Shown here one piece after another: positions 10,140-18,464 of a stretch of DNA of 64,000 nt; the stretch's first letter is position 1, and every line of letters starts with the position of its first letter. Source of the stretch: Halomonas qaidamensis (lineage in GTDB: Bacteria; Pseudomonadota; Gammaproteobacteria; Pseudomonadales; Halomonadaceae); NCBI RefSeq assembly GCF_025917315.1, contig NZ_CP080627.1, forward strand, positions 2,604,001 through 2,668,000, in the 5' to 3' direction. The notes under the pieces are model-generated. The model was given only the letters and a program-made list of their open reading frames with translations, was not told where the DNA came from and did no database searches. The position numbers were made by a program, and so were the translations under genes.

Positions 10140-10433
10140 TTATTGATATTCAGATGGGTCGATGGCCTTACCTAACGAGTTGCGATCAATCCAGTTGCCG
10201 CCTTTGGTTTCCTTATAACGAAAAACCACCTTATCGCCCACGGTGACTGGCAGCTCCGAATCCTCAGTCTGGTAGCTATATTTTTCCCCTTCGACCACTA
10301 GGAAGTAACGGTAGAGGTCAGGCATACCCAACCACTCTTTAAATGGCCCTTCACGCTCTAGCGACTGCAACTCCCCACGGCCTTCTAACTTTGGAAGACG
10401 CTTACGGTTGCCACGTCTAAAACCACCTGCCAT
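10140..10433 (-). CDS. Hypothetical protein, 97 residues
   Basis: A small protein with a basic N-terminus (RRGNRKRLPKLEGRG) and a probably beta-rich C-terminal part (residues 40-90) containing many aromatic residues. I do not recognise a family. It has its own strong sigma70-type promoter (10471-10498) and a Shine-Dalgarno (CAGGAG) at a proper distance, which makes it a real gene. It is separate from dnaB despite the short gap. Confidence 0.75.
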   Translation of the reverse strand: MAGGFRRGNRKRLPKLEGRGELQSLEREGPFKEWLGMPDLYRYFLVVEGEKYSYQTEDSELPVTVGDKVVFRYKETKGGNWIDRNSLGKAIDPSEYQ

Positions 10434-10470
10434 TTGCTACTCCTGTCTATCTGTTTCGTCGGGGAGGAGC

Positions 10471-10498
10471 ATTATACGTTCTCCCCCCTGACGCTCAA
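10471..10498 (-). promoter_or_regulatory. Sigma70-type promoter for the 97-residue hypothetical gene
   Basis: Minus strand: TTGAGC, 16-base spacer, TATAAT. The expected transcription start is about 30 bases before the ATG. The -35 touches the dnaB stop codon. A GGGGAG/CTCCCC inverted repeat (10461-10486) overlaps the -10 region and could act as an operator. Confidence 0.65.
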
Positions 10499-10499
10499 G

Positions 10500-11888
10500 T
10501 TAATCACCGAAAGCTTCACCATAGCTATCAGGCGCTAGATCTTCAAAGCGCGTGTACTTACCAATAAACGCCATATGCACCGTCCCAATCGGGCCGTTAC
10601 GCTGCTTGCCGATAATCAGCTCAGCAATCCCCTGGTTATCAGGATTATCGGGGTTATACACTTCATCTCGGTAAACAAAAGCAATCACGTCGGCATCCTG
10701 CTCGATCGCACCCGACTCCCTTAAGTCCGACATCACAGGACGTTTATTGGGGCGTTGCTCTAACGAACGGTTAAGCTGTGAAAGGGCCACAACAGGACAC
10801 TGAAACTCTTTTGCCAACCCCTTCAACGAACGGGATATTTCCGAAATCTCACCGGTTCGGTTTTCAGAAAAACCGGGGATCTGCATCAGCTGCAGATAGT
10901 CAATCATGATCAGTGCCATATTACCGTGTTCACGCACTACCCTGCGTAAACGCGAGCGCATTTCGTTGGGCGAAAGTGCTGCGGTGTCGTCTATAAACAG
11001 CTGCTTGTCTTTGAGCAAATTGACTGCTGAGGTAAGCCGCGGCCAGTCTTCATCTTCCAACTGGCCAGAGCGCACGCGAGTCTGATCAATCCGGCCTAGT
11101 GACGACAGCATCCGTAGCATCAGCGACTCAGCGGGCATCTCCATGGAAAACACCATCACCGGTTTGTCGCTAGAGATCACCGCATGTTCAACCAGGTTCA
11201 TTGCAAAGGTGGTCTTACCCATAGACGGACGTCCGGCAATAATCACCAAATCCGAAGGCTGCAGGCCGGACGTCATTTCATCCAGGTCACGAAATCCCGA
11301 GGAAAGTCCGGTCATCTCACCTTTTAGATTGAACAGTTCATCAATACGATCAACCGCTTTGGTTAGTAGCTCACTCATGCCAATAGGGCCGCCGGTTTTC
11401 GGCCGCTCCTCGGCAATTTGAAACACTAGCCGTTCAGCTTCATTGAGCAATTCATCTGCAGGCCGCCCCTGGGGCGAAAATGCCCCATCAGCAATTTGAT
11501 TGGCCGCCCGGATAAGCTTACGCAGCGTCGCCCGCTCACGAACGATATCGGCATAAGCACGAATATTGCTGGCCGAAGGCGTATTACGCGCAAGTTCTGC
11601 CAGGAACGCCAAACCACCTACTGTATCTAGCTGATCACGCGCTTCCAGCGCTTCTGATAATGTAATAACGTCCAGCGGCTGACCAGATTCGGCTAGATGA
11701 ATCATCACGTTGAACACCAAGCGATGTTCATAGCGGTAGAAATCGTCTGCCACCAACCGCTCCGACACATTGTCCCAAGCCTGGTTGTCCAGCATTAGCC
11801 CACCAAGCACCGACTGCTCCGCTTCAAGAGAATGCGGCGGCAGCTTTAGCGCTGCCGTTTCCTGATCAGCAGATGGCAGGTCCTGCAT
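10500..11888 (-). CDS. dnaB: Replicative DNA helicase DnaB
   Basis: A 462-residue hexameric helicase that unwinds DNA at the replication fork. The N-terminal domain (about 15-115) begins PHSLEAEQSVLGGLML. A linker helix precedes the RecA-like domain, with Walker A GRPSMGKTTFAMN near residue 220 and Walker B-like LIMIDYLQLM near 323. The length is normal for the family and there is no intein. AAAGGAGC precedes the ATG. It lies downstream of rplI as in many gammaproteobacteria, but a terminator and a 308-base gap separate them. Confidence 0.97.
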   Translation of the reverse strand: MQDLPSADQETAALKLPPHSLEAEQSVLGGLMLDNQAWDNVSERLVADDFYRYEHRLVFNVMIHLAESGQPLDVITLSEALEARDQLDTVGGLAFLAELARNTPSASNIRAYADIVRERATLRKLIRAANQIADGAFSPQGRPADELLNEAERLVFQIAEERPKTGGPIGMSELLTKAVDRIDELFNLKGEMTGLSSGFRDLDEMTSGLQPSDLVIIAGRPSMGKTTFAMNLVEHAVISSDKPVMVFSMEMPAESLMLRMLSSLGRIDQTRVRSGQLEDEDWPRLTSAVNLLKDKQLFIDDTAALSPNEMRSRLRRVVREHGNMALIMIDYLQLMQIPGFSENRTGEISEISRSLKGLAKEFQCPVVALSQLNRSLEQRPNKRPVMSDLRESGAIEQDADVIAFVYRDEVYNPDNPDNQGIAELIIGKQRNGPIGTVHMAFIGKYTRFEDLAPDSYGEAFGD

Positions 11889-12136
11889 AGCGAGCTCCTT
11901 TAAATAACATAGCCAACGACGTTCACTATCTTAGCGCAACCTCAGATACACCATAAGCGGTACATCGACGCTAAGCGACGTTCAAAAAAACGCACCAAAA
12001 ACAGCGCACATACTTTTGACCAGCGCCTAGAAGTAAACATACTCAGTCGTTGCTCCTTAACGACGAGTCACAACTGTTTTAAAAATTTGTTTTAAAAAAA
12101 CCTACTTCAAAAAACCTACTTCAAAAAACCTACTTC
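11889..12136. other. dnaB upstream region with a 14-bp tandem repeat
   Basis: AT-rich non-coding region between dnaB and the rplI terminator. It holds three exact copies of AAAAAACCTACTTC (12095-12136) plus a partial fourth. It probably also carries the dnaB promoter on the minus strand, but no clear -35/-10 pair stands out. Confidence 0.6.
12095..12136. repeat. 14-bp tandem repeat, three exact copies
   Basis: Unit AAAAAACCTACTTC repeated at 12095, 12109 and 12123, running into AAAAAAC that forms the T-tract of the rplI terminator on the minus strand. Probably slippage-generated. Confidence 0.9.
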
Positions 12137-12171
12137 AAAAAACAAAGGGCGCGGGAAGTCCCGCGCCCTTT
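12137..12171 (-). terminator. Strong terminator of the rpsF-rpsR-rplI operon
   Basis: On the minus strand AAAGGGCGCGGGA pairs perfectly with TCCCGCGCCCTTT (13 bp, tiny loop), followed by GTTTTTT. It lies 26 bases after the rplI stop. Confidence 0.92.
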
Positions 12172-12196
12172 GAGGCGTCAGCGTTGGCGAGAGCGT

Positions 12197-12643
12197 TTAC
12201 TCTGCGACAACAACCACGCGAACAACCGCATCTACATCTGCATGCAGGTGTAGTGCAATGTCGTACTCGCCAGTCTGGCGAATCGGACCTTGCGGCATGC
12301 GTACTTCGCTCTTGGCAACATCGATGCCAGCAGAGGAAATCGCATCGGCCAGGTCACGAGGACCAATAGAACCGAACAGCTTGCCTTCATCACCTGCTTT
12401 AGAAACCAACGACAGTTCGATGTCGTTAAGCTGCTCAGCACGCGCTTCAGCTTCTGCTTTACGCTCGGCGGCTTGGGCTTCAAGCTCAGCACGCTGGGCT
12501 TTAAATGCTTCAACGTTCTCTTTGGTGGCCGGTACGGCTAAGCCGTAAGGTACCAAATAATTACGACCATAACCGGGCTTTACAGTGACTTTGTCACCCA
12601 GGCCGCCCAGCTTACCAATATTGTCGAGCAGAATGACTTCCAT
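12197..12643 (-). CDS. rplI: 50S ribosomal protein L9
   Basis: A 148-residue protein. The N-terminal 23S rRNA-binding domain reads [19 protein letters not shown] and ends in a long connecting helix (about 41-75) leading to the C-terminal domain. Both length and motifs are standard. Last gene of the rpsF operon, followed by a strong terminator. Confidence 0.98.
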   Translation of the reverse strand: MEVILLDNIGKLGGLGDKVTVKPGYGRNYLVPYGLAVPATKENVEAFKAQRAELEAQAAERKAEAEARAEQLNDIELSLVSKAGDEGKLFGSIGPRDLADAISSAGIDVAKSEVRMPQGPIRQTGEYDIALHLHADVDAVVRVVVVAE

Positions 12644-12658
12644 CTCGTAAACCTCTTG

Positions 12659-13513
12659 TCAGTTGCTGCGGGCAAGGCGTGCGCGAACGTTCGCGAATGT
12701 ATCAATCAGCCCCAACAGCAGCACAATGAGAATCGTGGGCCAGGTCGTGATCAGCAGCACATAAAATGCCACCAGCCACAGCCCGTTCATCCCCTTTATT
12801 CCAATAAACCCATGCACTAACGCAATACCAGCGACCAGCAGAGGAATCCATCCAAGCATTGCCAGAGCGTGCGCGCCTAGCACCATACCCACTACACCAA
12901 GCACGATTAAAACAGCGAGCTCTTTAGGGGATAGGCGCAACGCGTGAAACTCTTCACGGAAGCCGCCTGGGTTATAAAGCCCAGCCTGCCAGCTTCGCGC
13001 TAGGGCTAAACACGCAATAGCGGCTAACAGTACTACTAAGCCGGTTACTCCACCAATCACCATAGCGGCGAGTGTCGGCGCATCAATACCTTGGTTAGCA
13101 AACTCTGTCAGCATGCGATCAATCTCAGTCGAGCTTTCTCGCAGCTGCTCCAGCATCAGCTGTGTTCCACCTGGCGGGCTAAAGATGCCGAGCTGAACCA
13201 TTACCGCTGCCGCTAATGTGCCAACGATTAATGCTTCACTCCAGCGCATCCTCTCACGCAAGATAACCGCCATCAGGGTTACTAGCAGTACGCTAGCAAG
13301 TGGAATGACGTCACCTTGAGACCACCAAAAACCTGCAGGTAGTGCTGCAGCGATAATTACCGGCAGTGCAGGCGCGAAGCCTTTTCGCAAAGTAACTAAC
13401 GCAGCAATGGCTGCCCCTAACCAGAACAGCCAAGGCACTAGCGTCGCTAATGCTGCCCCGCCAATGGCATAAGGCGTGCTCTGCATGAGCCATCTTGCCA
13501 GTGCCAGCATCAC
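12659..13513 (-). CDS. Polytopic membrane protein between rpsR and rplI (DUF2232-like)
   Basis: A 284-residue protein with about eight hydrophobic segments, the last ending in basic NVRARLARSN. Genes of this type (DUF2232/YybS-like) sit between rpsR and rplI in Pseudomonas and relatives, and the position is conserved here. Function is unknown. It lies 9 bases from rpsR and 15 from rplI, so it is certainly co-transcribed with the ribosomal protein genes. Confidence 0.8.
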   Translation of the reverse strand: MMLALARWLMQSTPYAIGGAALATLVPWLFWLGAAIAALVTLRKGFAPALPVIIAAALPAGFWWSQGDVIPLASVLLVTLMAVILRERMRWSEALIVGTLAAAVMVQLGIFSPPGGTQLMLEQLRESSTEIDRMLTEFANQGIDAPTLAAMVIGGVTGLVVLLAAIACLALARSWQAGLYNPGGFREEFHALRLSPKELAVLIVLGVVGMVLGAHALAMLGWIPLLVAGIALVHGFIGIKGMNGLWLVAFYVLLITTWPTILIVLLLGLIDTFANVRARLARSN

Positions 13514-13522
13514 GTTAAACGC

Positions 13523-13750
13523 TTACTGATGGCTATCGGAGTAGGGCAGCAGTGCCAGGTAGCGCGAACGCTTGATAGCAGTCGCCAGCTGACGCTGATA
13601 GCGTGCTTTGGTACCGGTAATACGGCTCGGAACGATCTTGCCGGTTTCGGTGATATAAGCCTTCAACGTGTCGAGATCTTTATAGTCGATCTGCTTGACG
13701 CCTTCAGCGGTGAAGCGGCAAAACTTACGGCGACGGAAAAAACGTGCCAT
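13523..13750 (-). CDS. rpsR: 30S ribosomal protein S18
   Basis: A 75-residue protein with the typical [22 protein letters not shown] start and [27 protein letters not shown] core. It binds S6 as a heterodimer on the 30S platform. Good Shine-Dalgarno (AAGGAG). Confidence 0.98.
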   Translation of the reverse strand: MARFFRRRKFCRFTAEGVKQIDYKDLDTLKAYITETGKIVPSRITGTKARYQRQLATAIKRSRYLALLPYSDSHQ

Positions 13751-13783
13751 GGACTAGCTCCTTAAAACGTGCAGTGGATAAAA

Positions 13784-14164
13784 TCAGGCAGTTTCTTCAG
13801 CTTCTTCAGCGCGCGGCCTATCTTCGCGACGCGGACGCTTCTCTTCTGCCGGCTTCATCATCGGTGAAGCTTCAGTGATCGCTTCTTTACAGCGAACAAC
13901 CAAGCTGCGAATGATAGCGTCGTTGAAACGGAAGATGTTCTCGATTTCTTCGAGAGTCTCACCGGTGCACTCGACGTTCATCAGCACGTAGTGGGCTTTG
14001 TGGATCTTGTTAATCGGGTAAGCCAGGTGACGACGGCCCCAATCTTCCAAGCGATGCACAGTGCCACCGTTTTCGGTAACGATGCTGGTGTAGCGCTCGA
14101 CCATAGCCGGCACTTGCTCGCTCTGATCCGGGTGGACCATAAACACGATTTCGTAATGACGCAT
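13784..14164 (-). CDS. rpsF: 30S ribosomal protein S6
   Basis: A 126-residue protein starting [17 protein letters not shown]. The core is standard and the tail is the acidic/basic extension common in proteobacteria (residues 100-126, [20 protein letters not shown]), where glutamate residues may be added by RimK. The start is set by AAGGAGATTCC before the ATG; an upstream in-frame Met at 14221 is not used in homologues. First gene of the operon. Confidence 0.97.
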   Translation of the reverse strand: MRHYEIVFMVHPDQSEQVPAMVERYTSIVTENGGTVHRLEDWGRRHLAYPINKIHKAHYVLMNVECTGETLEEIENIFRFNDAIIRSLVVRCKEAITEASPMMKPAEEKRPRREDRPRAEEAEETA

Positions 14165-14192
14165 GGAATCTCCTTGCGGTTTGACAGCTTCC
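14165..14192 (-). promoter_or_regulatory. Possible S6:S18 autoregulatory leader at the rpsF ribosome binding site
   Basis: Just before the rpsF ATG the minus strand can pair GGAA with TTCC, enclosing ACCGC and the Shine-Dalgarno. Many bacteria use an rpsF leader containing an exposed CCG that binds S6:S18 (known). The match here is only partial and was judged by eye. Confidence 0.3.
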
Positions 14193-14376
14193 GATGTGCA
14201 TTGAGACAAATGTCTCAGCAACGACAGGGAAGCAAGGAGTTAACTGAAGTGCCCGTCACTCACCGCGAACGATGTTGTCTGGGGCATCAAGCAGAACTGT
14301 TTTTCGTATTCACTATTAACTAATACGAGCACCCGCTTAAGGATAAACGGGCGCAAGCATTTTAGTGGGACAGGGA

Positions 14377-15180
14377 CTAACTTGCAAGCTGCCGCTGACG
14401 AACAGCTTCAAACAAACAAATACCCGTCGCCACCGAGACGTTCAAACTGGAGACTTGACCCGCCATAGGCAGCTTTGCCAAGTTGTCGCAAGCTTCTCTA
14501 GTTAGCCGACGCATACCCTTCCCTTCAGCTCCCATCACTAATGCCGTTGGGCCAGTCATATCAATCTCAAACACACTTGCGTCAGCTTCACCCGCCGTGC
14601 CAGTAATCCACACACCGGCATCTTTAAGCTTGGCAAGCGTACGAGCCAGGTTAGTGACCTGATACACAGGCACCACTTCAGCAGCACCGCACGCTACTTT
14701 GCGCACCGTCGCGTTCAGCGGTGCAGCTTTATCCTTCGCTACGATCACTCCATGAGCACCCGCTGCATCAGCACTGCGAAGACACGCACCGAAATTATGC
14801 ACATCGGTAACACCATCCAGCACTAACAATAACGGCGGTGCAGAAGCCTGCCATGCACGCAGCTTCAGCCATAGCGACTCTTCCCCTTCGGGAACCAGCG
14901 GGGGGCAAAAAGCTACAACGCCCTGATGAGCAGCGCCCTGCGTAAGCTGATCCAACAGGTCACGCGACTGCTCTTTAACATGCGCACCACGGGACTGAGC
15001 ATTAGCAACCAACTCTTTCAGGCGGTTACCAGAGCCCTGCTGCACCCACAGCTCACGGGGCGTTTCACCCCGCTCCAGCAGGCTTTCAAGGGCGTGAACG
15101 CCATACACTTGATCTAACCCATCTGGTGTACGTACCGCTGGACGCGAGCCACGTCGAGACGACGACGATTTCATGCTCAA
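14377..15180 (-). CDS. rlmB: 23S rRNA (guanosine-2'-O-)-methyltransferase RlmB
   Basis: A 267-residue SPOUT-class enzyme that methylates G2251 in the peptidyl-transferase region of 23S rRNA using SAM. The N-terminal RNA-binding domain (about 23-95) opens with DQVYGVHALESLLERG. The knotted catalytic domain carries motif 1 DVHNFGACLRSADAAG, motif 2 LVMGAEGKGMRRL and motif 3 SLNVSVATGICLFE. The ATG overlaps the rnr stop by four bases, as in the conserved rnr-rlmB operon. The first ~20 residues are a basic, unconserved extension. Confidence 0.95.
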   Translation of the reverse strand: MSMKSSSSRRGSRPAVRTPDGLDQVYGVHALESLLERGETPRELWVQQGSGNRLKELVANAQSRGAHVKEQSRDLLDQLTQGAAHQGVVAFCPPLVPEGEESLWLKLRAWQASAPPLLLVLDGVTDVHNFGACLRSADAAGAHGVIVAKDKAAPLNATVRKVACGAAEVVPVYQVTNLARTLAKLKDAGVWITGTAGEADASVFEIDMTGPTALVMGAEGKGMRRLTREACDNLAKLPMAGQVSSLNVSVATGICLFEAVRQRQLAS

Positions 15181-17579
15181 CCCTTATTCGGTGATGGTTT
15201 ACGCGGGCCATTACGCGTGCGTCTTGGACCGCGACGTGTCGGCTGCTTATCGGTGGATGCTGCTTTGTCAGCCCCACCTTCTTTACCAGCCCCGCCTTCT
15301 CCACCACGACGCTTACGTGGCTGACGACGCGGTCTAGGCTTGTCATCGGCAAGGCCAAAGTCGATCTTACGATCATCCATGTCTACCCGCGCAACCTGAA
15401 CCGTCAGCCCGTCGCCCAGGCGGTACGTTGTACCTGTACGTTCGCCTTTAAGACGATGCTTTTCCGCCTCATAGTGATAGTAGTCGGAGGGCAGCGAAGT
15501 GACATGCACCAACCCTTCAACATAGAAGTCATCAAGGCGTACAAACAGGCCAAACTGGGTTACCGAGGCAATAGTGCCATCGAAGGTTTCACCCAGCTTG
15601 TCAGACATGAACTCACACTTGAGCCAGCTTTCAACATCACGGGTTGCTTCATCAGCCCGCCGCTCGGTCATCGAGCAGTGCTCACCCAGCTCAAGCATTT
15701 GCTCAAAGGTGTAAGGGCACCACTTGCTCGGCGGATCGACAGGTGCGCCTTCAACCCGAACCACCGTATTGGTTTGGCGAGGCCCACGAATAACCGAGCG
15801 GATAGCGCGGTGCACCAACAGGTCAGGATAACGGCGAATGGGTGACGTGAAGTGCGCGTAGGCCTGGTAAGCCAAGCCAAAGTGCCCCTCGTTCTGCGGC
15901 GAATAAACCGCTTGATTCATCGAGCGCAGCATGACGGTTTGGATAATGTCAGCATCTGGGCGATCAATAATCGCCTCGCGTAACGCTTGATAGTCCTGAG
16001 GCGTTGGCATATCGCCACCGCCCACGGAAAGACCTAGCTCACTTAAGAACAGGCGCAGCTTATCAAGGCGCTCTGGGGTTGGCCGCTCGTGAATCCGGTA
16101 CAGGGCTGGCAGATCATGTTTATCTAAGAAACGCGCGGTAGCCACGTTAGCTGCCAGCATGCACTCTTCGATCAGCTTGTGAGCATCGTTACGGGTGCGA
16201 GGCACAATTTTTTCAATCTTGCGCTCATCATTAAAGATAATCGCCGTTTCAGTGGTATCGAAATCAATCGCACCGCGCTCTTCGCGCGCACTACGCAGCA
16301 GGCCGTAAAGCTCGTGCAGATTTTGCAGTGGCTTTACCAGCCCTTTGTACTCATTACGCAGCGCTTCGCCTTCGTCACTCTCGCTATCGAGAATGGCCGC
16401 CACCTTGTTATAGGTCAGGCGGGCGTGGGAATTCATTACCGCTTCATAGAACGAGTAGCGACTAATTGCGCCGGTTTTGGAGATGTTCATCTCACAAACC
16501 ATCACCACACGATCCACTTGGGGGTTTAACGAACACAAACCGTTTGAAAGCAACTCCGGCAACATCGGCACCACTTGGCCGGGGAAGTACACCGAATTCC
16601 CCCGCGTACGTGCCTCGTCATCAAGCGCGGTACCAGGACGCACGTAGTGCGACACATCGGCAATCGCAACCAGCAGCTTCCAACTACCCGACTTGGTCTT
16701 CCAAGCACACACCGCATCGTCAAAATCTTTGGCAGACTCATCGTCAATGGTAACCAACGGAAGCTCACGCAGATCGACACGGTGTTGCTTATCTTCCTCT
16801 AATACTTCTGCTGAAATACCGCTAGTTTGGTCAAGCACTTCTGGCGGAAACTCAGCGGGGATATCGTAACTACGAATCGCGATATCTATTTCCATGCCAG
16901 GGTCCATCCGCTCACCCAGCACTTCGATAACTTCGCCTACCGGCTGAACACGCGTAGCTGGCTGCTGAACGATTTTCGCAGAAATCACCTGGCCATCTTT
17001 TGCACCAGCGCTTGCGGTATGAGGAATAATAACTTCCTGGGTAATACGAGGATTCTCAGGAATTAGCACGCCAAACTCAGGTGAATTGCTACGGTATACC
17101 CCCACAATCGTTTGGGTATTTCGCGCAATCACATCAGCGATGGTCGCCTCATCACGGCCGCGGCGGTCACGTCCACTCACTCGCGCCAGCACATAATCCC
17201 CGTGGAAAACACGGCGCATCTGGCGTGGTGGCAGCACTAAATCCGGTTTTTTCCCATCGTCGCGCAACAGAAAACCAAAGCCATCTCGGTGGCCTAGCAC
17301 TTTGCCTTTAATCAGATCCAGCTTATCAATCAAGGCATAGGCACCACGCCGGTCGCGCAGCACCTGACCATCGCGCTCCATGGCGGCCATGCGCCGGCGA
17401 ACCGCTTCAAGATGATCTTCATCTTCAATGCCGAGCATACGGCTCATATTTTCGTGGGTTATCGGCTTGCCGTACGTTTCCAGGGCAGCTAATAAATACT
17501 CGCGGCTGGGCGCAGGATTGTCATACTTTTGCGCCTCGCGCTCGGCGTGCGGATCATCACTTAACGTCCAGTACTTCAT
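15177..17579 (-). CDS. rnr: Ribonuclease R
   Basis: An 800-residue 3'-5' exoribonuclease of the RNB family, degrading structured RNA. Domains in order: winged-helix (about 20-85), two cold-shock domains (90-230), the RNB catalytic domain (about 260-590) with the metal-binding DDESAKDFDDAV motif, and an S1 domain (about 660-745). The C-terminal tail is rich in Arg/Lys/Gly, as in RNase R rather than RNase II. Starts MKYWTLSDDP. Coupled to rlmB. Confidence 0.96.
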   Translation of the reverse strand: MKYWTLSDDPHAEREAQKYDNPAPSREYLLAALETYGKPITHENMSRMLGIEDEDHLEAVRRRMAAMERDGQVLRDRRGAYALIDKLDLIKGKVLGHRDGFGFLLRDDGKKPDLVLPPRQMRRVFHGDYVLARVSGRDRRGRDEATIADVIARNTQTIVGVYRSNSPEFGVLIPENPRITQEVIIPHTASAGAKDGQVISAKIVQQPATRVQPVGEVIEVLGERMDPGMEIDIAIRSYDIPAEFPPEVLDQTSGISAEVLEEDKQHRVDLRELPLVTIDDESAKDFDDAVCAWKTKSGSWKLLVAIADVSHYVRPGTALDDEARTRGNSVYFPGQVVPMLPELLSNGLCSLNPQVDRVVMVCEMNISKTGAISRYSFYEAVMNSHARLTYNKVAAILDSESDEGEALRNEYKGLVKPLQNLHELYGLLRSAREERGAIDFDTTETAIIFNDERKIEKIVPRTRNDAHKLIEECMLAANVATARFLDKHDLPALYRIHERPTPERLDKLRLFLSELGLSVGGGDMPTPQDYQALREAIIDRPDADIIQTVMLRSMNQAVYSPQNEGHFGLAYQAYAHFTSPIRRYPDLLVHRAIRSVIRGPRQTNTVVRVEGAPVDPPSKWCPYTFEQMLELGEHCSMTERRADEATRDVESWLKCEFMSDKLGETFDGTIASVTQFGLFVRLDDFYVEGLVHVTSLPSDYYHYEAEKHRLKGERTGTTYRLGDGLTVQVARVDMDDRKIDFGLADDKPRPRRQPRKRRGGEGGAGKEGGADKAASTDKQPTRRGPRRTRNGPRKPSPNKG

Positions 17580-17786
17580 GCGATCAACATCCTTGATTGC
17601 GTTTGCGGGAGGCAGCTAATGGGCGCAGGCACAGTGCGCTGCGAGCGGGGGGATTCAGCCATTGATTGACTGAAAAACGTCATGTTTTGTTTGATCATAG
17701 CTACATTATAGCGCTGCCTGTTCAATCACCCAACCACCTAGCACGGCAATTGTACGTTTTTAACGATAAAAAACAGTTGCCGGGCC

Positions 17787-17814
17787 TTGCATTTAAGCGT
17801 GGCCTCGGTATCAT
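17787..17814 (+). promoter_or_regulatory. Promoter for the tRNA-Leu cluster
   Basis: TTGCAT, 16-base spacer, TATCAT, followed by a GC-rich discriminator (ACGCGCC), which is typical of stringently controlled stable-RNA promoters. The expected start is about 5 bases before the first tRNA. Confidence 0.6.
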
Positions 17815-17825
17815 ACGCGCCACTT

Positions 17826-17912
17826 GCCCAGATGGCGGAATTGGTAGACGCGCTAGCTTCAGGTGCTAGTGTCCGTATGGACGTGGAGGTTCAAGTCCTC
17901 TTCTGGGCACCA
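17826..17912 (+). tRNA. tRNA-Leu (anticodon CAG)
   Basis: Acceptor arms GCCCAGA/TCTGGGC pair fully. The anticodon stem is CTAGC/GCTAG around TTCAGGT, giving anticodon CAG for CUG codons. It has the long variable arm of class II tRNA-Leu, GGTTCAAGTCC as T-arm and an encoded CCA end. First of three copies. Confidence 0.97.
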
Positions 17913-18009
17913 TCTTATATCGTGTTACCCCCTTTTCATGATGTAAAACGGTGCAGCGGCAAGCATCAGAAGTAGTATTAAAAAAAGTGTTAGCAAAAAG
18001 TTTGTGTTC

Positions 18010-18096
18010 GCCCAGGTGGCGGAATTGGTAGACGCGCTAGCTTCAGGTGCTAGTGTCTGTATGGACGTGGAGGTTCAAGTCCTCTCCTGGGCACCA
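18010..18096 (+). tRNA. tRNA-Leu (anticodon CAG), second copy
   Basis: Same structure as the first copy. The acceptor differs by a compensated change (GCCCAGG/CCTGGGC), and there is one change in the variable arm (GTCTGT instead of GTCCGT). CCA is encoded. Confidence 0.97.
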
Positions 18097-18150
18097 TACG
18101 AATGCAAACAGCGGTACGAAAAACAGCAGTAAAAATAGCAAACATGATAT

Positions 18151-18237
18151 GCCCAGATGGCGGAATTGGTAGACGCGCTAGCTTCAGGTGCTAGTGTCCG
18201 TATGGACGTGGAGGTTCAAGTCCTCTTCTGGGCACCA
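18151..18237 (+). tRNA. tRNA-Leu (anticodon CAG), third copy
   Basis: Identical to the first copy over the whole tRNA. It lies 54 bases after the second copy, so the three are probably one transcript processed by RNases. Confidence 0.97.
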
Positions 18238-18424
18238 TCTCAATAGTCTTGATCCCATCAGTTCCAGTTAAAAACCTATCATTCCCACCTTCAGCTGTTT
18301 GCTCGCAATACTTCCTTTTCTAGGCTTTCATTATCTTATTTTTTGTTTAAGTTGTTTTGCTTAAAACTCTTTCCTGCTAGGGCACTGCACTTAGACAACA
18401 GTGCTTAGAAAATCACCTAAAATA

Positions 18425-18456
18425 ACCGATTGAGCGAATATATTCGCTCAATCGGT
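18425..18456. terminator. Perfect 32-bp palindrome, bidirectional terminator
   Basis: ACCGATTGAGCGAAT and its complement meet at a central AT, with TATTTT on both outer sides. It sits between the tRNA cluster (+) and the endonuclease gene (-), so it probably ends transcription from both sides. Confidence 0.75.
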
Positions 18457-18464
18457 ATTTTGCA

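Noticed and set aside
9980..10246. An 88-codon plus-strand frame between the DUF6482-like gene and the 97-residue gene
   Set aside because: It overlaps the real minus-strand gene at 10140 by about 100 bases, has no ribosome site and no recognisable protein features.
10500..11888. An intein or other insertion in dnaB
   Set aside because: The protein is of normal length and the motifs around Walker A are uninterrupted.
17787..17975. Reading frames that run across the first tRNA-Leu gene
   Set aside because: They translate tRNA sequence and have no ribosome binding site; only the tRNA is supported.
17826..18456. The tRNA-Leu cluster as an integration site of a mobile element
   Set aside because: No integrase gene and no direct repeat of a tRNA 3' end were seen; the neighbouring endonuclease has no phage features.
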